64,000 bases of DNA, taken from positions 216,735,300-216,799,299 of the forward strand of contig NC_080540.1 in NCBI RefSeq assembly GCF_028640845.1. Direction: 5' to 3'. Position numbers and translations under genes: made by a program. The notes beneath the pieces were generated by a model. The model saw nothing but the letters and a program-made list of their open reading frames with translations. It did not search any database and had not been told where the DNA came from. Source of the stretch: Ahaetulla prasina. Its lineage: Eukaryota > Chordata > Lepidosauria > Squamata > Colubridae. Shown piece by piece: positions 10,521-20,711 of this stretch (position 1 is its first letter; the number at the start of each line of letters is the position of its first letter).

Positions 10521-10624
10521 TTGTGTTTTCCTGAAAATAAGACCAGGTCTTATATTAATTTTTGCTCCAAAAGATGCATTAGGGCTTATTTTCTGGTTAG
10601 ATCTTATTTTGGGGGGAAATACGG
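10521..10624. mobile_element. TA-flanked MITE, copy 2
   Basis: Ends TTGTGTTTTCC, then AAATAAGACC, and TCTTATTTTGGGGGGAAATACGG form the inverted repeats, with TA on each side at 10519-10520 and 10625-10626. Same family as 4707-5243. Confidence 0.75.
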
Positions 10625-10645
10625 TAGTAATTGCGTCCATCTGGC

Positions 10646-10753
10646 TGATGATCTTAACTAGCTTATTTTTGGGTAGGGCTTATATTACGAGCATCCTGAA
10701 AAATCATGCTATGGCTTGTTTTCTGGTTGGGTCTTATTTTCGGGAAAACAGGG
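10646..10753. mobile_element. TA-flanked MITE, degraded copy 3
   Basis: The right end TCTTATTTTCGGGAAAACAGGG followed by TA is clear. The left end (CTTATTTTTGGGTAGGGC) is degraded. It lies about 20 bases from copy 2 in the same orientation. Confidence 0.6.
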
Positions 10754-11631
10754 TATGTTCCATTCAGTATATTTTCCAATATACTTTCTGTTCCTTTCCT
10801 CGGCCCACTTGCAAACTCACCTGAAGATTCTTTCTGGATGATAAATATCCAAATGTTCTTTAGACATTGAGTCTCTGAGCATTTTTCCCTGAAGCTGGAA
10901 TTCCAGGAGCTATTTGGTGTTATTGGCTGAAGTTTATGCTGGCTGGTCTGACTTTGGTGATATCTGGAAAGTTTAGGACCGTTTCCGTGCTCCCCTACTT
11001 TGCTTTTCATTCCGTAAACTGTAGTTCTGTTACATTCCAGATTATTATTATTTTTGGCATTGCCGGTATGTGTATTTTAAATTATTTGAATGCTGTAAGC
11101 TGCCTTGAGGCCATTAGAGCCAGGAAGTGACTCTCTCTGTTTTTAGCCTGTGTATAAATAAAGCTAGTGGAATCTCTTGACTGTGCCATCTCCCATCTCC
11201 CTTGTATTTATGATTAGCAAGTTTGTGTAAGTCTTTCAAAAGACCTGGGGTGACATGCAAAGAGTGGAACTCGAAATGTCCACATCTGGAGTGGGGAGAA
11301 TCAAAGATTCTTATGTTATTGTAAGCATGAGCATTCTAATCAGTGGTTTTTCAGCTATGGGAAACTGTGGGTCTTTCATGTAAAGTGGCGCAGTCAGTTG
11401 CTAATTACTCTGTCACTAGCTGTAACTAATGCCCATCATGCTTGTTAGTTGCTGATTGCTTTCTGAGCCTCAATTCAGTGTCCTGTCAGGCAAAATTATT
11501 GTGGCAATGTAGCAAAACTAATTAGATGATGACCTCCGTGCTGGGCAGCTATCTTTAGTGTCAGTGTGAGTTTTTGTTGGATTCCTTCCTTTTTTTTTTC
11601 TTTTTGTTTGGATATCTATCTATCTATATAT
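10754..11631. other. Mostly unique DNA, possible L2 3' end
   Basis: 11040-11165 (plus) resembles an L2-type 3' end (GCTGTAAGCTGCCTTGAGGCC, then an AATAAA-like end). The rest shows nothing recognisable. Confidence 0.4.
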
Positions 11632-11805
11632 CAAATTTATATTTGCTGATAAAGAAATAAAGGGAGACTAATATAGATCTATTTTGAGCTATTTAGTTCT
11701 CATCAGCTAGCCATACCCTTACTCAAACTTGGGCTGCCTGCATATTAGGCAGTTGTATTAACCTCTGCGCCCCAAGTTCTTTCTTTATCAGCAAATATAA
11801 ATTTG
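11632..11805. repeat. 26-bp perfect inverted repeat around a tRNA-like segment
   Basis: Arms 11632-11657 and 11780-11805 are exact reverse complements. The 122-base interior, read on minus, resembles a tRNA-derived SINE head (GAGGTTAATACAACTGCC, then CCCAAGTTTGAGTAAGG). The arms carry AAATATAAATTTG words outside that head. It may be a SINE with an inverted partial duplicate. Confidence 0.75.
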
Positions 11806-11879
11806 GTATAAAATGGTTTGTCCTGAATGCGACTGCTTGAGGGCTCCTGAATTGGAGCTGAAAGGCGAAAGGGAAGGGA

Positions 11880-11880
<1 letters not shown>

Positions 11881-11910
<30 letters not shown>

Positions 11911-11913
11911 TTT
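11881..11913. repeat. (TATG)n microsatellite
   Basis: About eight TATG units. Confidence 0.95.
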
Positions 11914-12397
11914 AAGGCAATGAATGTAGATTTATTTACACTCCTGCAAGTTATATTTTATTGAGCAGGACTGGAGAATCCAGGGGATTTTACACAGTCC
12001 TTCCAAACAGGTGATTGCTGTGCCATATGGAAAGAATTAAAGCAACATTCATGGATCCAGATAAGGATGATGGGGCTGTTAAATATTGCTGACAAAAATC
12101 CCTCACAAGAGCTACAGTTTCTTTCATGTCTACAGAAGCTGCAGTTGACCAAAAAGGTATGATTGCGCACCTGCAGTGCAATACAATATCTTTCCCCATT
12201 TCATTAACACAGTCCAACGAGGAAGAAGAATGTTTTGACAGAATGGTCTCTGGCCTTTACTTGTAGTTGTGGAAGGCAATGATCAGTGTCCTCCTGAATT
12301 GACTTTTCAAGGCTTCAGCTGTGTGGTAGGCTTTCGGATGCAAAATGTTTTGAAAATGAAACTGGATGAATAACTTGGAAACTACAAGACAAGGCAG
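11914..12397. other. Unique DNA, nothing recognised
   Basis: Only short open frames; no repeat shared within the window. Confidence 0.55.
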
Positions 12398-12486
12398 AAC
12401 AAGTATAATGGGTGTAAGATCAATAAAGAGAGAGCCAACTTAGCACTAAGGAGAAATTTCCTGTCAGTGAGAATAGTTAACCAATG
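12398..12486 (+). mobile_element. CR1 fragment (ORF2 C-terminus)
   Basis: The stretch with CTAAGGAGAAATTTCCTGTCAG and ACCAATGGAAC matches the end of CR1 ORF2 (RRNFL-like, NQWN-like). It is truncated at both ends. Confidence 0.75.
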
Positions 12487-12504
12487 GAACACCTAAATGT
12501 CTAT

Positions 12505-12572
12505 GAAGATTCTCAGTCATCCACATCGTGGCTGTCCCCAAAGGTGCTTTTTCAAAAGGCAACTGGTCTTTG
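12505..12572. repeat. Single arm of a foldback repeat
   Basis: The words GATTCTCAGTCATCC and GGTGCTTTTTCAAAAGGCAACTGG match one arm of the foldback element at 32117-32250 and the repeats near 16441 and 17533. The second arm is absent here. Confidence 0.6.
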
Positions 12573-12814
12573 TTTTTCTTTTGTTTTCCTTTGTTTTTCC
12601 TGTGTTGTAAACACTGTCCTTTCAGCAGTTTCAAAAAGATTCCACATCCATTTGCACTATTCAGGTGACCCTGAGGGCCCAGATAAGACTCCAAGTGGCC
12701 TCAACAACTCTCACAGAGAGTGCTAATAACGAGAGAGATGACTGCAATCCTTCCATTTTCCACCATTCAGTCAGAACTGTAGAAGTTTCTTGAAAGAGAA
12801 GTGAAACATCTTGA

Positions 12815-14470
12815 AGGCTCTTCGTTTTTTCTTTTGGTTAGATTTTTGGTTATTATTTTAGTTTTCTCTTTATTTATTTTGAGTCCTGCCACTTTGCCAA
12901 ATTGGCAACTAGAGGAGAGAATAGGAATTTTAAGAGCAAAATTTTTTTTAAATATCTGGGAATATGGCTATCAGCAAAATGTAGTACGATAGGAGGATAA
13001 TTATAATGCACTGATAAAACAAATACAAAAAGATTTAGAAAATTGGAACAAATTACAGATATCACTAATTGGCAGAATTTCAACAATTAAAATGAACATA
13101 TTACCCAAATTGCTATACCTTTTTCAATTGATACTGGTAAAATTAGAAAAAAAATATTTTTGAACAAATAAACAATATCCAAATTTATATGGGCAGGTAA
13201 AAAACCTCTCATTAAATTTAAGCTGTTACAAGACATTAGGAACCATGGGGGTTTCGGCCTCCCGGACTGGGAGCTCTACTACCAGGCAGCAGACATGGTT
13301 AAGAGATTGGATTCAACTCAAAAACAAAAGAATATTAGCATTAGAAGGATATGATCTAGGATCTGTGCAACTAGGTTGGCACAGATTTTTACCTTCTATG
13401 GGAAGGTAAAAATGAACACATTCATACTTATATATAACATATAATAAGGAATTCTCTATGCAATGTCTAGGTAAAGATTAAAAAAAAACCACCATATGAT
13501 AATCCCAAATTGGTTATCAACAATGGAGGCAATGACACACCCAAATACAACAGACCTCAGTAAAATGGTAAGATACTCAGAAATTTTAGATGAGAAAGGA
13601 GAATTAAAATCAATGCAAATGTTGAAAACACAAGGAATAAATATAGAATGGTGGCCCTGCCTACAAATCAAAACAAGACTAAAAAAGGATCAAGAACAAT
13701 TTGGCATATATGAAAAACAATTGGAGTTGGATAAAATTTTACTAAGAACAGAAAGAAAAAATAATTACAAAATTATACAAATTTGTATTAAGATATAAAA
13801 TAGAGGAGGAAGTTGTAAAAGAAATGATGATTAGTTGAGGAAGTAATTTCGGCCACAGCATAGAATTAGAACAGTGGGACAAACTATGGGAAAGGAACTA
13901 CAAACTTACAACAGCAGTTGCCTACAAAGAAAACCTCTATAAAATGTTTTTGCCACCAGCGAGATTGGCCAAGATGTATCCAAATTTATCACCTAATTGT
14001 TGGAGATGTAATCATAAATCTGGAACATTCTACCATATGTGGTAGACGTGCCCCATCACAAGGAAGTATTGGTGTAAAATTAAAAAATGGCTGGAAGAAA
14101 TTACAAAGCAAAAAATATATTTGAAACCTGAATTGTTTTTATTAGGAATATTGGACCCGAAAATGAACAAAAACCTTCAATACATTATACTGCACATACT
14201 TACTACAGCAAAAACCATATTCGCAAAAAAATGGAAACAAAAAAATATAACCTCAGATGAAACAGTAATTAGGAAAATTCTAGATTGCGCAGAGATGGAT
14301 AAAATGACTATGGAGTTGAAAGAGAGAGAGGATTCACAATATTATGAAATATGGAATAAAATGTACAGTTGGCTCGAAAAGAGAAACCAGAACAAGAAAT
14401 GTTTAACTTAATACTGATGAAACTTAAAGTAACTGAACAACATTAAATAAAGAGATGTAAATATAAATGA
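12815..14470 (+). pseudogene. L1 ORF2 C-terminal half and start of 3' UTR, decayed
   Basis: Read in pieces, the plus strand gives residues such as LGRISTIKMNILPKLLYLFQ (13070-13130 region) followed by GFRPP-like and YYQAA-like words, the pattern downstream of the L1 reverse transcriptase. From about 13910 it gives LPPARLAKMYPNLSPNCWRC, YHMWWTCP and CAEMDKMTMELKE, a cysteine/histidine-containing L1-type C-terminus. Several stops and frameshifts interrupt it. The endonuclease and RT core are missing, so it is 5'-truncated. The C-terminal part is repeated at 15005-15590 and 15775-16330. Confidence 0.85.
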
Positions 14471-14503
14471 ATATAAATGTGTAAATAAGAAAAATGAATA
14501 TTA

Positions 14504-14639
14504 TAATATATATATAATATAATATAATATAATATAATATAATATAATATAATATAATTAATATAATATAATATAATATAATATAATATAATATAATATA
14601 ATATAATATAATATATATAATATATATAATATATATATA

Positions 14640-14677
<38 letters not shown>
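14504..14677. repeat. (AATAT)n / (AT)n tract in the L1 3' region
   Basis: AATAT units grade into pure AT dinucleotides. A similar tract of ATAAT units lies at 16952-17021. Confidence 0.95.
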
Positions 14678-14680
<3 letters not shown>

Positions 14681-15004
14681 GAGTAATACGATTATTCCAC
14701 TATCCTACTACTATTGAATAGTAAATAGAAATGATAGAGAACTACAAAAGCAAAATGTGTATGTTGATATGGAATGCTGTAAAGTTACCATTAATGTTAC
14801 AGTATGTAATGTTCAATACGTTATGACTGACCAGAGGTGGTTTCAGCAGGTTCTGACAAGTTCTTGAGAACCAGTAGCGAAATTTTGAGTAATTTGGAGA
14901 ACCAGTAGTAAAAATTGAAACCCACCACTGGTCTTGATGTGTTTAGTTATTATATATATGTTGGAGTAATGCAATTATCCTACTATTGAGTAGTAAATAG
15001 AAAT
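14678..15004 (+). repeat. Duplicated L1 3' UTR module with a hAT insertion
   Basis: A module starting ATATGTTGGAGTAAT occurs at 14676, again at 14957 and a third time at 17023. It contains AGTAGTAAATAGAAATGATAG and leads into TTATGACTGACC. The first copy contains the short hAT element 14832-14929. The second runs directly into the L1 copy at 15005. Confidence 0.8.
14832..14929. mobile_element. Short hAT MITE (98 bp)
   Basis: Ends CAGAGGTGGTTTCA and TGAAACCCACCACTG are inverted repeats. It is an internally deleted version of the 242-bp element at 17171-17412, which sits at the same place in a duplicate of the same module. Confidence 0.8.
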
Positions 15005-15590
15005 GATAGAATAGAGAACTACAAACTTACAATAGCAATTGCCTACAAAGAAAACCTCTATAAAATGTTTTATAGATGACATTTGCCACCAGCAAGATTG
15101 GCCAAGATGTACCCAAATTTATCACCCAATTGTTGGAGATACAACCATAAATCTGGAACATTCTATCATATGTGGTGGACGTGCCCCATCACAAGGAAGT
15201 ATTGGTGTAAAATTCAAAAATGGCTGGAAGAAATTACAAAGCAAAAAATAGATTTGAAACCTGAATTGTTTTTATTAGGAATATTGGACCCGAAAATAAA
15301 CAAAAACCTTCAATACATTATACTGTACATACTTACTGCAGCAAAAACCATATTCAAAAATGGCTGGAAGAAATTACAAAGCAAAAATATAACCTCAGAT
15401 GAAACAGTAATTAGGAAAATTCTAGAATGCGCAGAGATAGATAAAATGACTATGGAGTTGAAAGAGAGAGAGGATTCACAATATTATGAAATATGGAATA
15501 AAATGTACAGTTTCTCAAAAAGAGAAACCAGAACAAGAAATGTTTAACTTAATACTGATGAAACTTAAAGTAACTGAACAACATTGGACT
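15005..15590 (+). pseudogene. L1 ORF2 C-terminus, duplicate B
   Basis: A 154-codon open frame (15083-15547) covers the same L1 C-terminus as 13910-14411, with YHMWWTCP and CAEIDKMTMELKE. Compared with copy A it carries an extra TTCAAAAATGGCTGGAAGAA segment near 15355, copied from about 140 bases upstream. It ends abruptly at an L2-type 3' end. Confidence 0.88.
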
Positions 15591-15768
15591 TTCAAACGTG
15601 AACTTAAGACCTTATTATTCCATTGTGAGGGACTGGCCTAAGTGAAATTTTAAATTGTAATTTTAAATAGGTTTTATGTCGGTCCATGACCGTTTTAGTT
15701 GATTTGGCCTACTAAATATTTCGTTTTAATTCTATTTTTAAATTTGTTGTTTTAAAGACAAACTGTTT
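15588..15768 (+). mobile_element. L2 3' end joined to the L1 duplicates
   Basis: The plus strand reads TFKRELKTLLFHCEGLA then stop. That is the C-terminal signature also seen in the L2 copies at 39589 and 41043 (RRELKTLLFR, AGLA). A short AT-rich 3' UTR follows. Only this terminal piece is present. Confidence 0.8.
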
Positions 15769-15774
15769 AATAAA

Positions 15775-16342
15775 AATATTTTTGAACAAATAAACAATAT
15801 CCAAATTTATCACCTAATTGTTGGAGATGCAACCATAAATCTGGAACATTCTACCATATATGGTAGACGTGCCCCATCACAAGGAAGTATTGGTGTAAAA
15901 TTCAAAAATGGCTGGAAGAAATTACAAAGCAAAAAATAGATTTGAAACCTGAATTGTTTTTATTAGGAATACTGGACCCAAAAATGAACAAAAACCTTCA
16001 ATACATTATACTGTACATACTTACTACAGCAAAACCATATTCAAAAATGGCTGGAAGAAATTACAAAGCAAAAATATAACCTCAGATGAAACAGTAATTA
16101 GGAAAATTCTAGAATGCGCAGAGATAGATAAAATGACTATGGAGTTGAAAGAGAGAGAGGATTCACAATATTATGAAATATGGAATAAAATGTACAGTTT
16201 CTCAAAAAGAGAAACCAGAACAAGAAATGTTTAACTTAATACTGATGAAACTTAAAGTAACTGAACAACATTAAATAAAGAGATGTAAATATAAATGAAT
16301 ATAAATGTGTAGATAAGAAAAATGAATATTATAATATAATAT
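15775..16342 (+). pseudogene. L1 ORF2 C-terminus, duplicate C
   Basis: Third copy of the same L1 segment, offset 688 bases from copy B. It shares copy B's private internal duplication (TTCAAAAATGGCTGG near 16040), so it derives from B or a B-like parent, not from A. The frame is broken. The 3' side continues into the same AAATAAAGAGATGTAAAT tail as copy A. Confidence 0.85.
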
Positions 16343-16902
16343 ATATATATGTGATTGTTTTTGTGTTGTTTTTAAAGACAAACTGTTTAATAAAAAATAT
16401 TTTTTAAAAAAAGGAAACATCTTCAAGGCAAAACAAAGTTCACTTGCCTTTTGAAAAAGCACCTTTGGGACAATAAAACAGCTTGACTCCAGAATTTGTG
16501 AGTGCTCCATCACTAGCGGTTTTCAAAAAAAGATTGGACGAACATTTGTCTGGAATGATATAGGGTCTCCTTCTTGAACAGAGGGTTGGACAAGATGGCC
16601 TCCAAGGTTCCTTTCAACCTTATTATTCTGTGTTCAACGCGCTGGACACCATTCACATTACTTGGTGTGTGCTTGATTTCTACAACGTATAATGGTAGAG
16701 TTTCACTGTCTAATGCCCTTTCTTGACCCATTGCAAGCATCAGTTGGAATTCTTTATCATTGTATTTATTTATGTGTTCAATTTCTACAAACTGAATTGA
16801 ATTTCAGATTCATCAATCTCCTATATATACAAAGCAATCTCTTAATAAGTCTTTTCAAAAGTCCCCCCCTCCCCCAAATTTTTAACACTCTGAAATATTG
16901 GA
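16343..16902. repeat. Direct segmental duplication, copy 1
   Basis: About 560 bases recur at 17434-17995 with only a few differences, mostly length changes in homopolymer runs. The unit holds the end of the L1 3' UTR (AAAGACAAACTGTTTAATAA), one arm of the foldback repeat and a CR1 3' end (16500-16635, plus). It then holds unique DNA. Two complete antisense frames translate identically in both copies. Confidence 0.93.
16500..16635 (+). mobile_element. CR1 3' end, truncated
   Basis: GGTTGGACAAGATGGCCTCC, then TTCCTTTCAACCTTATTATTCT is the standard CR1 3' terminus. It is duplicated at 17593-17728 as part of the larger repeat. Confidence 0.85.
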
Positions 16903-16951
16903 AATGTCTTGGCAGCGTTTCGTGTCTCATTCGTCATCTTCAGGCTAAAGA

Positions 16952-17021
16952 GAATATAATATAATATAATATAATATAATATAATATAATATAATATAAT
17001 ATAATATAATATAATATAATA
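16952..17021. repeat. (ATAAT)n microsatellite
   Basis: About fourteen ATAAT units, followed directly by the L1 3' UTR module at 17022. Confidence 0.95.
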
Positions 17022-17433
17022 TATATGTTGGAGTAATGTGATTATCCTACTATTGAGTAGTAAATAGAAATGATAGAATAGAGAACTACAAAAGCAAAAT
17101 ACATATGTCAATACGGAATGCTGTAAAATTACCATTAATGTTATGTAATGTTCAGTATGTTATGACTGACCAGAGGGGGTTTCAGCAGGTTCTGACAAGT
17201 TCTGGAGAACCAGTAGCAGAAATTTTGAGTAATTTGGAGAACCAGTAGTAAAATTTCTGACTGGCCCGCCCCCACCTATTCTGTGCCTCTCAAGTTCCAG
17301 CTGATTGGGAGGAAATGGGGATTTTGCAGTAACCTTCCCCTGCCATGCTCACCAAGCCACGCCCACCAAGCCACACCCAAAAATTAGTAAAAAAAATTGA
17401 AACCCACCACTGGTCTTGATGTGTTTAGTTATT
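17022..17433 (+). repeat. L1 3' UTR module, third copy, with hAT insertion
   Basis: Repeats the ATATGTTGGAGTAAT module of 14676 and 14957. It contains the hAT element 17171-17412 and then continues GTCTTGATGTGTTTAGTTA as in copy 1. Confidence 0.8.
17171..17412. mobile_element. hAT MITE (242 bp)
   Basis: Ends CAGAGGGGGTTTCAGCAGG and TGAAACCCACCACTG. The interior includes GCCACGCCCACCAAGCCAC, found in the MITEs at 20560, 21627, 27776 and 57887. I see no clean 8-bp duplication here. Confidence 0.78.
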
Positions 17434-17995
17434 ATATATATGTGATTGTTTTTTGTGTTGTTTTTAAAGACAAACTGTTTAATAAAAAATATTTTTTTTA
17501 AAAAAGGAAACATCTTCAAGGCAAAACAAAGTTCACTTGCCTTTTGAAAAAGCACCTTTGGGACAATAAAACAGCTTGACTCCAGAATTTGTGAGTGCTC
17601 CATCACTAGCGGTTTTCAAAAAAAGATTGGACGAACATTTGTCTGGAATGATATAGGGTCTCCTTCTTGAACAGAGGGTTGGACAAGATGGCCTCCAAGG
17701 TTCCTTTCAACCTTATTATTCTGTGTTCAACGCGCTGGACACCATTCACATTACTTGGTGTGTGCTTGATTTCTACAACGTATAATGGTAGAGTTTCACT
17801 GTCTAATGCCCTTTCTTGACCCATTGCAAGCATCAGTTGGAATTCTTTATCATTGTATTTATTTATGTGTTCAATTTCTACAAACTGAATTGAATTTCAG
17901 ATTCATCAATCTCCTATATATACAAAGCAATCTCTTAATAAGTCTTTTCAAAAGTCCCCCCCCTCCCCCAAATTTTTAACACTCTGAAAAATTGG
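17434..17995. repeat. Direct segmental duplication, copy 2
   Basis: Counterpart of 16343-16902 at an offset of 1091-1094 bases. The offset grows through single-base gains in T and C runs. Sequences diverge after TTGGA at 17995. Confidence 0.93.
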
Positions 17996-18544
17996 ATGCA
18001 ATAAGCAGCAAAGCCTGCTCCAAGTTGTTGAACTCATCTGTGAAATTTAAATCTCTGTATGATGACAGGTGGCACAGGGAAGAAATGATCCTGCAATAAT
18101 TTCATAAGTTGGTCAAAAAACATTGTCGACTTTGATGAACAGCAGCGAATATTCTCATTATAACAATACCTGGGCCCAACAGATAGTCAATAGGAAAGCT
18201 CAATTTTGTTCAGAGCTATTTTGATTGCTCAAAGATAAAAGGAAAACCATTCTAGCCTTTGAGTTCCTGGACTTCTTACTGTGCTGACTTCACAATATCA
18301 AACTCTCCAGTCTGTCCAGACTTAGTGTTCAGGTTTCCATTTTGAGATTATTTCCAATTACTCATCAGTAATTTGAATAATAGAGACTTTCTTGCTGGTC
18401 TTCCGTTCTCAGCAAACCACACCCTGTTCCTTAATAAAGTTGTGTTGTGATGGAGTGAATCAGTGAAAACACACAAGGGGCAAACACAACTGCTCTTTAC
18501 GAATTTAGTGCTAAAATGGCTGACCAAAATGACCATTAGTCAAC
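17996..18544. other. Unique DNA, nothing recognised
   Basis: No open frame above about 62 codons and no shared repeat. Confidence 0.55.
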
Positions 18545-18693
18545 ATTCATTTAGCTATATACAAAAACATTGAAAAAAGTGAGTTATGACTGATCATCGC
18601 ACTTATGATCGTCACAGCAACCCCATGGTTACGTGACCATACTTTGGGAATTTGGCAAATGGGATATATTTACAATGGTTGCAGCATCCCAGG

Positions 18694-19032
18694 CAGTGGT
18701 GTGATTCAGCCTGTTCAGGCGGGTTCGGGCGAACCAGTTATTTATCTGCTGGCTTGCCCTGCTCCTTCTTGCCCCGCCCCTTCCAGGAGTCCCCATGCAC
18801 CCCATTTTGGCTCCTAGGTAAGTGCAGGGAGACCTACTAAGCCCAAAAAGGGGCATGGGGGATGCGTTTTTGTTCCCAGGAGGCTTCAGGGAGGCCTACT
18901 AGGCCCAAAATGGGGCATGGATGGCCACCCCCGTGGGCCTTTTTGCTCCCAGGGGGGGGTGGAGGCCATGGCCGTGCCCACCTAGCCAGTCATTAAGGCA
19001 GAGAACCTTAAATTATTTGAATCCCACCACTG
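18694..19032. mobile_element. hAT element with perfect 8-bp duplication
   Basis: Ends CAGTGGTGTGATTCA and TGAATCCCACCACTG. Flanked by ATCCCAGG at 18686-18693 and 19033-19040. The 339-bp interior has GC-rich direct repeats (GGCCCAAAATGGGGCATGG-like) and no transposase. Confidence 0.93.
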
Positions 19033-19190
19033 ATCCCAGGGTTTTATGACTGCCAGTTGTGATCTTCTTGGCTGACTCTGGGAAGGTCAAGCAAATTCAG
19101 TGAGGGAAGCCAGATTCATTTAACAACCGCATGATTCACGTAACTGATTCACTTGATAACCATGGCAAAAAATAAAGGATATAAAATCCT

Positions 19191-19485
19191 TTATAAGAGG
19201 GAGGGAGGGATTCGGGCTGTTCTCCAAAGCACCTGAGGGTAGAACAAGAAGCAATGGGTGGAAACTAATCAAGGAGAGAAGCAACCTAGAACTAAGGAGA
19301 AATTTCCTGACAGTTAGAACAATTAATCAGTGGAACAACTTGCCTGCAGAAGTTGTAAATGCTCCAACACTGGAAATTTTTAAGAAAATGTTGGATAACC
19401 ATTTGTCTGAAATGGTGTAGGGTTTCCTGCCTGGGCAGGGGGTTGGACTAGAAGACCTCCAAGGTCCCTTCCAACTCTGATTTTT
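19191..19485 (+). mobile_element. CR1 3' end
   Basis: 5'-truncated. It encodes the final ORF2 residues (RSNLELRRNFL, EIFKKMLDNHL) and ends GGTTGGACTAGAAGACC, then CCTTCCAACTCTG. Followed directly by an ATT/GTT array. Confidence 0.93.
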
Positions 19486-19530
19486 TTACTATTATTATTA
19501 TTATTATTGTTGTTGTTGTTGTTGTTGTTG

Positions 19531-19566
<36 letters not shown>
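19486..19566. repeat. (ATT)n(GTT)n(ATT)n microsatellite at a CR1 3' end
   Basis: ATT units flank a central block of GTT units, starting at the CR1 terminus. Confidence 0.95.
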
Positions 19567-19567
<1 letters not shown>

Positions 19568-19819
19568 ATTGGATGTGAATCATTTAACAGCCACCTTGCT
19601 TAGCGAAAGAAATTCAGGTCCCAGTTGAGGTCATAATGTCAAGGATTATCTATTCGCCTAATGGTTGCAGCTCTGTCAAAAACGACAAGTGCTGAGGTGG
19701 ATTGAAATGTAGTTCCTGTCCCATAGGTATAATAAGAAGTGAACTTTGTTATTATTAATCACAATGGAAATCTGCTTTTGATTTCTAAACTTTTGTTTAA
19801 TTTTGAATGATTTCATATC

Positions 19820-19858
19820 ATAGCCATTCTGTAGGTCATTGTCCTACAGAATGGCTAT
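19820..19858. repeat. 16-bp perfect hairpin
   Basis: Arms 19820-19835 and 19843-19858 are perfectly complementary, with the 7-base loop TCATTGT. Not part of a recognised element. Confidence 0.9.
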
Positions 19859-19994
19859 ATATTTTAAAAATGGCAAATTGAGGTCAGAAAGTCAGAAAGG
19901 ACTACCCACTAAATATATATACTTAGATATATGTATTACTTAAAGTCTGTCAGAGAAGAGCAACAAAAATGATTAGGGGGTTGGAAGCTAAAGT

Positions 19995-20266
19995 CAGGGG
20001 TGGGATTCTATCGGTTTGGACCAGTTCAGATGAACTGGTAGCTCCGACAATCAACTGAGAGCAAACTGGTTCGCTCCTACATTCAGATGGGCCAGCCAAC
20101 CAACCTCTGCACTTTACTTACCTTTATTTTTGCAGCTGATTAGTGTGGCATTGCCGGACTTCAGCTGTTATAATTCCCTAGCACTAATCCAGAAGGTATT
20201 TTTTGTTCAATTGCACACATGTGCAATCATTGGATCACTTGTTAAACCAGTAGGATCCCACTACCG
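19995..20266. mobile_element. hAT element inside CR1
   Basis: Begins CAGGGGTGGGATTC and ends GGATCCCACTACCG (final CTG degraded). Flanks GCTAAAGT (19987-19994) and GCTAAAAT (20267-20274) agree at 7 of 8 positions and match the CR1 word GGCTAAAACATATG at the empty site. Confidence 0.88.
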
Positions 20267-20559
20267 GCTAAAATGTATGAAGAACAGTTACAGGAATTGG
20301 GAATGTCTAATGCAAACAAGGACTAGGGGTGACATGATAGCGCTGTTCCAATATTCGGGGGCGTCTACAAAGGAGAGTGGGTCAATCTATTTTCCAAAGC
20401 ACCAATAGGCAAGACAAGAAACAATCGTTGGTAATTAACTAAGGAGAGAAGCAACCTGGAGAAATTTCCTAACAGTAAGAGCAATTAACCAATGGAACAG
20501 CTTGCCTTCAGAAGTTGTGGCTGCTCCATCACTGAAGGCTTTCTAAAAGAAACTGGATC

Positions 20560-20711
20560 GTTTGGCCCCAGAGTGAGGTGGGAATGGAGATTTTGCAATA
20601 TCCTTCTCCCAGGAGGGGAGGAAATGGAGATTTTGCAGTATCCTTCCCCTACCACACCCACCAAGCCACGCCCAGAGAACTGGAAGGGAAAAATTTTGGA
20701 TTTCACCCCTG
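20560..20711. mobile_element. hAT MITE, one end missing
   Basis: The right end GGATTTCACCCCTG is complementary to the left end of 57887-58087. The interior GATTTTGCAATATCC and CCAAGCCACGCCCA are shared with 21627-21911 and 27776-28071. The left terminus is lost, along with some CR1 sequence. Confidence 0.78.

Larger units (their letters stand above)
18545..19655. mobile_element. Mariner-like DNA transposon remnant, split twice
   Basis: Three pieces (18545-18693, 19033-19190, 19567-19655) line up with the copy at 22558-22883. Shared words are GTTGCAGCATCCCAGGG, GATTCACTT and CTTGCTTAGC. Later insertions are a hAT element (18694-19032) and a CR1 3' end (19191-19566). The right end (TTGAGGTCATAATGTCAAGG) resembles a degraded GTCGTAAGTCGAGGAC terminus. 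No transposase was seen. Confidence 0.7.

Noticed and set aside
14504..14677. AT-rich replication origin or matrix attachment region
   Set aside because: Pure AT/AATAT simple repeat; nothing else supports such a role.
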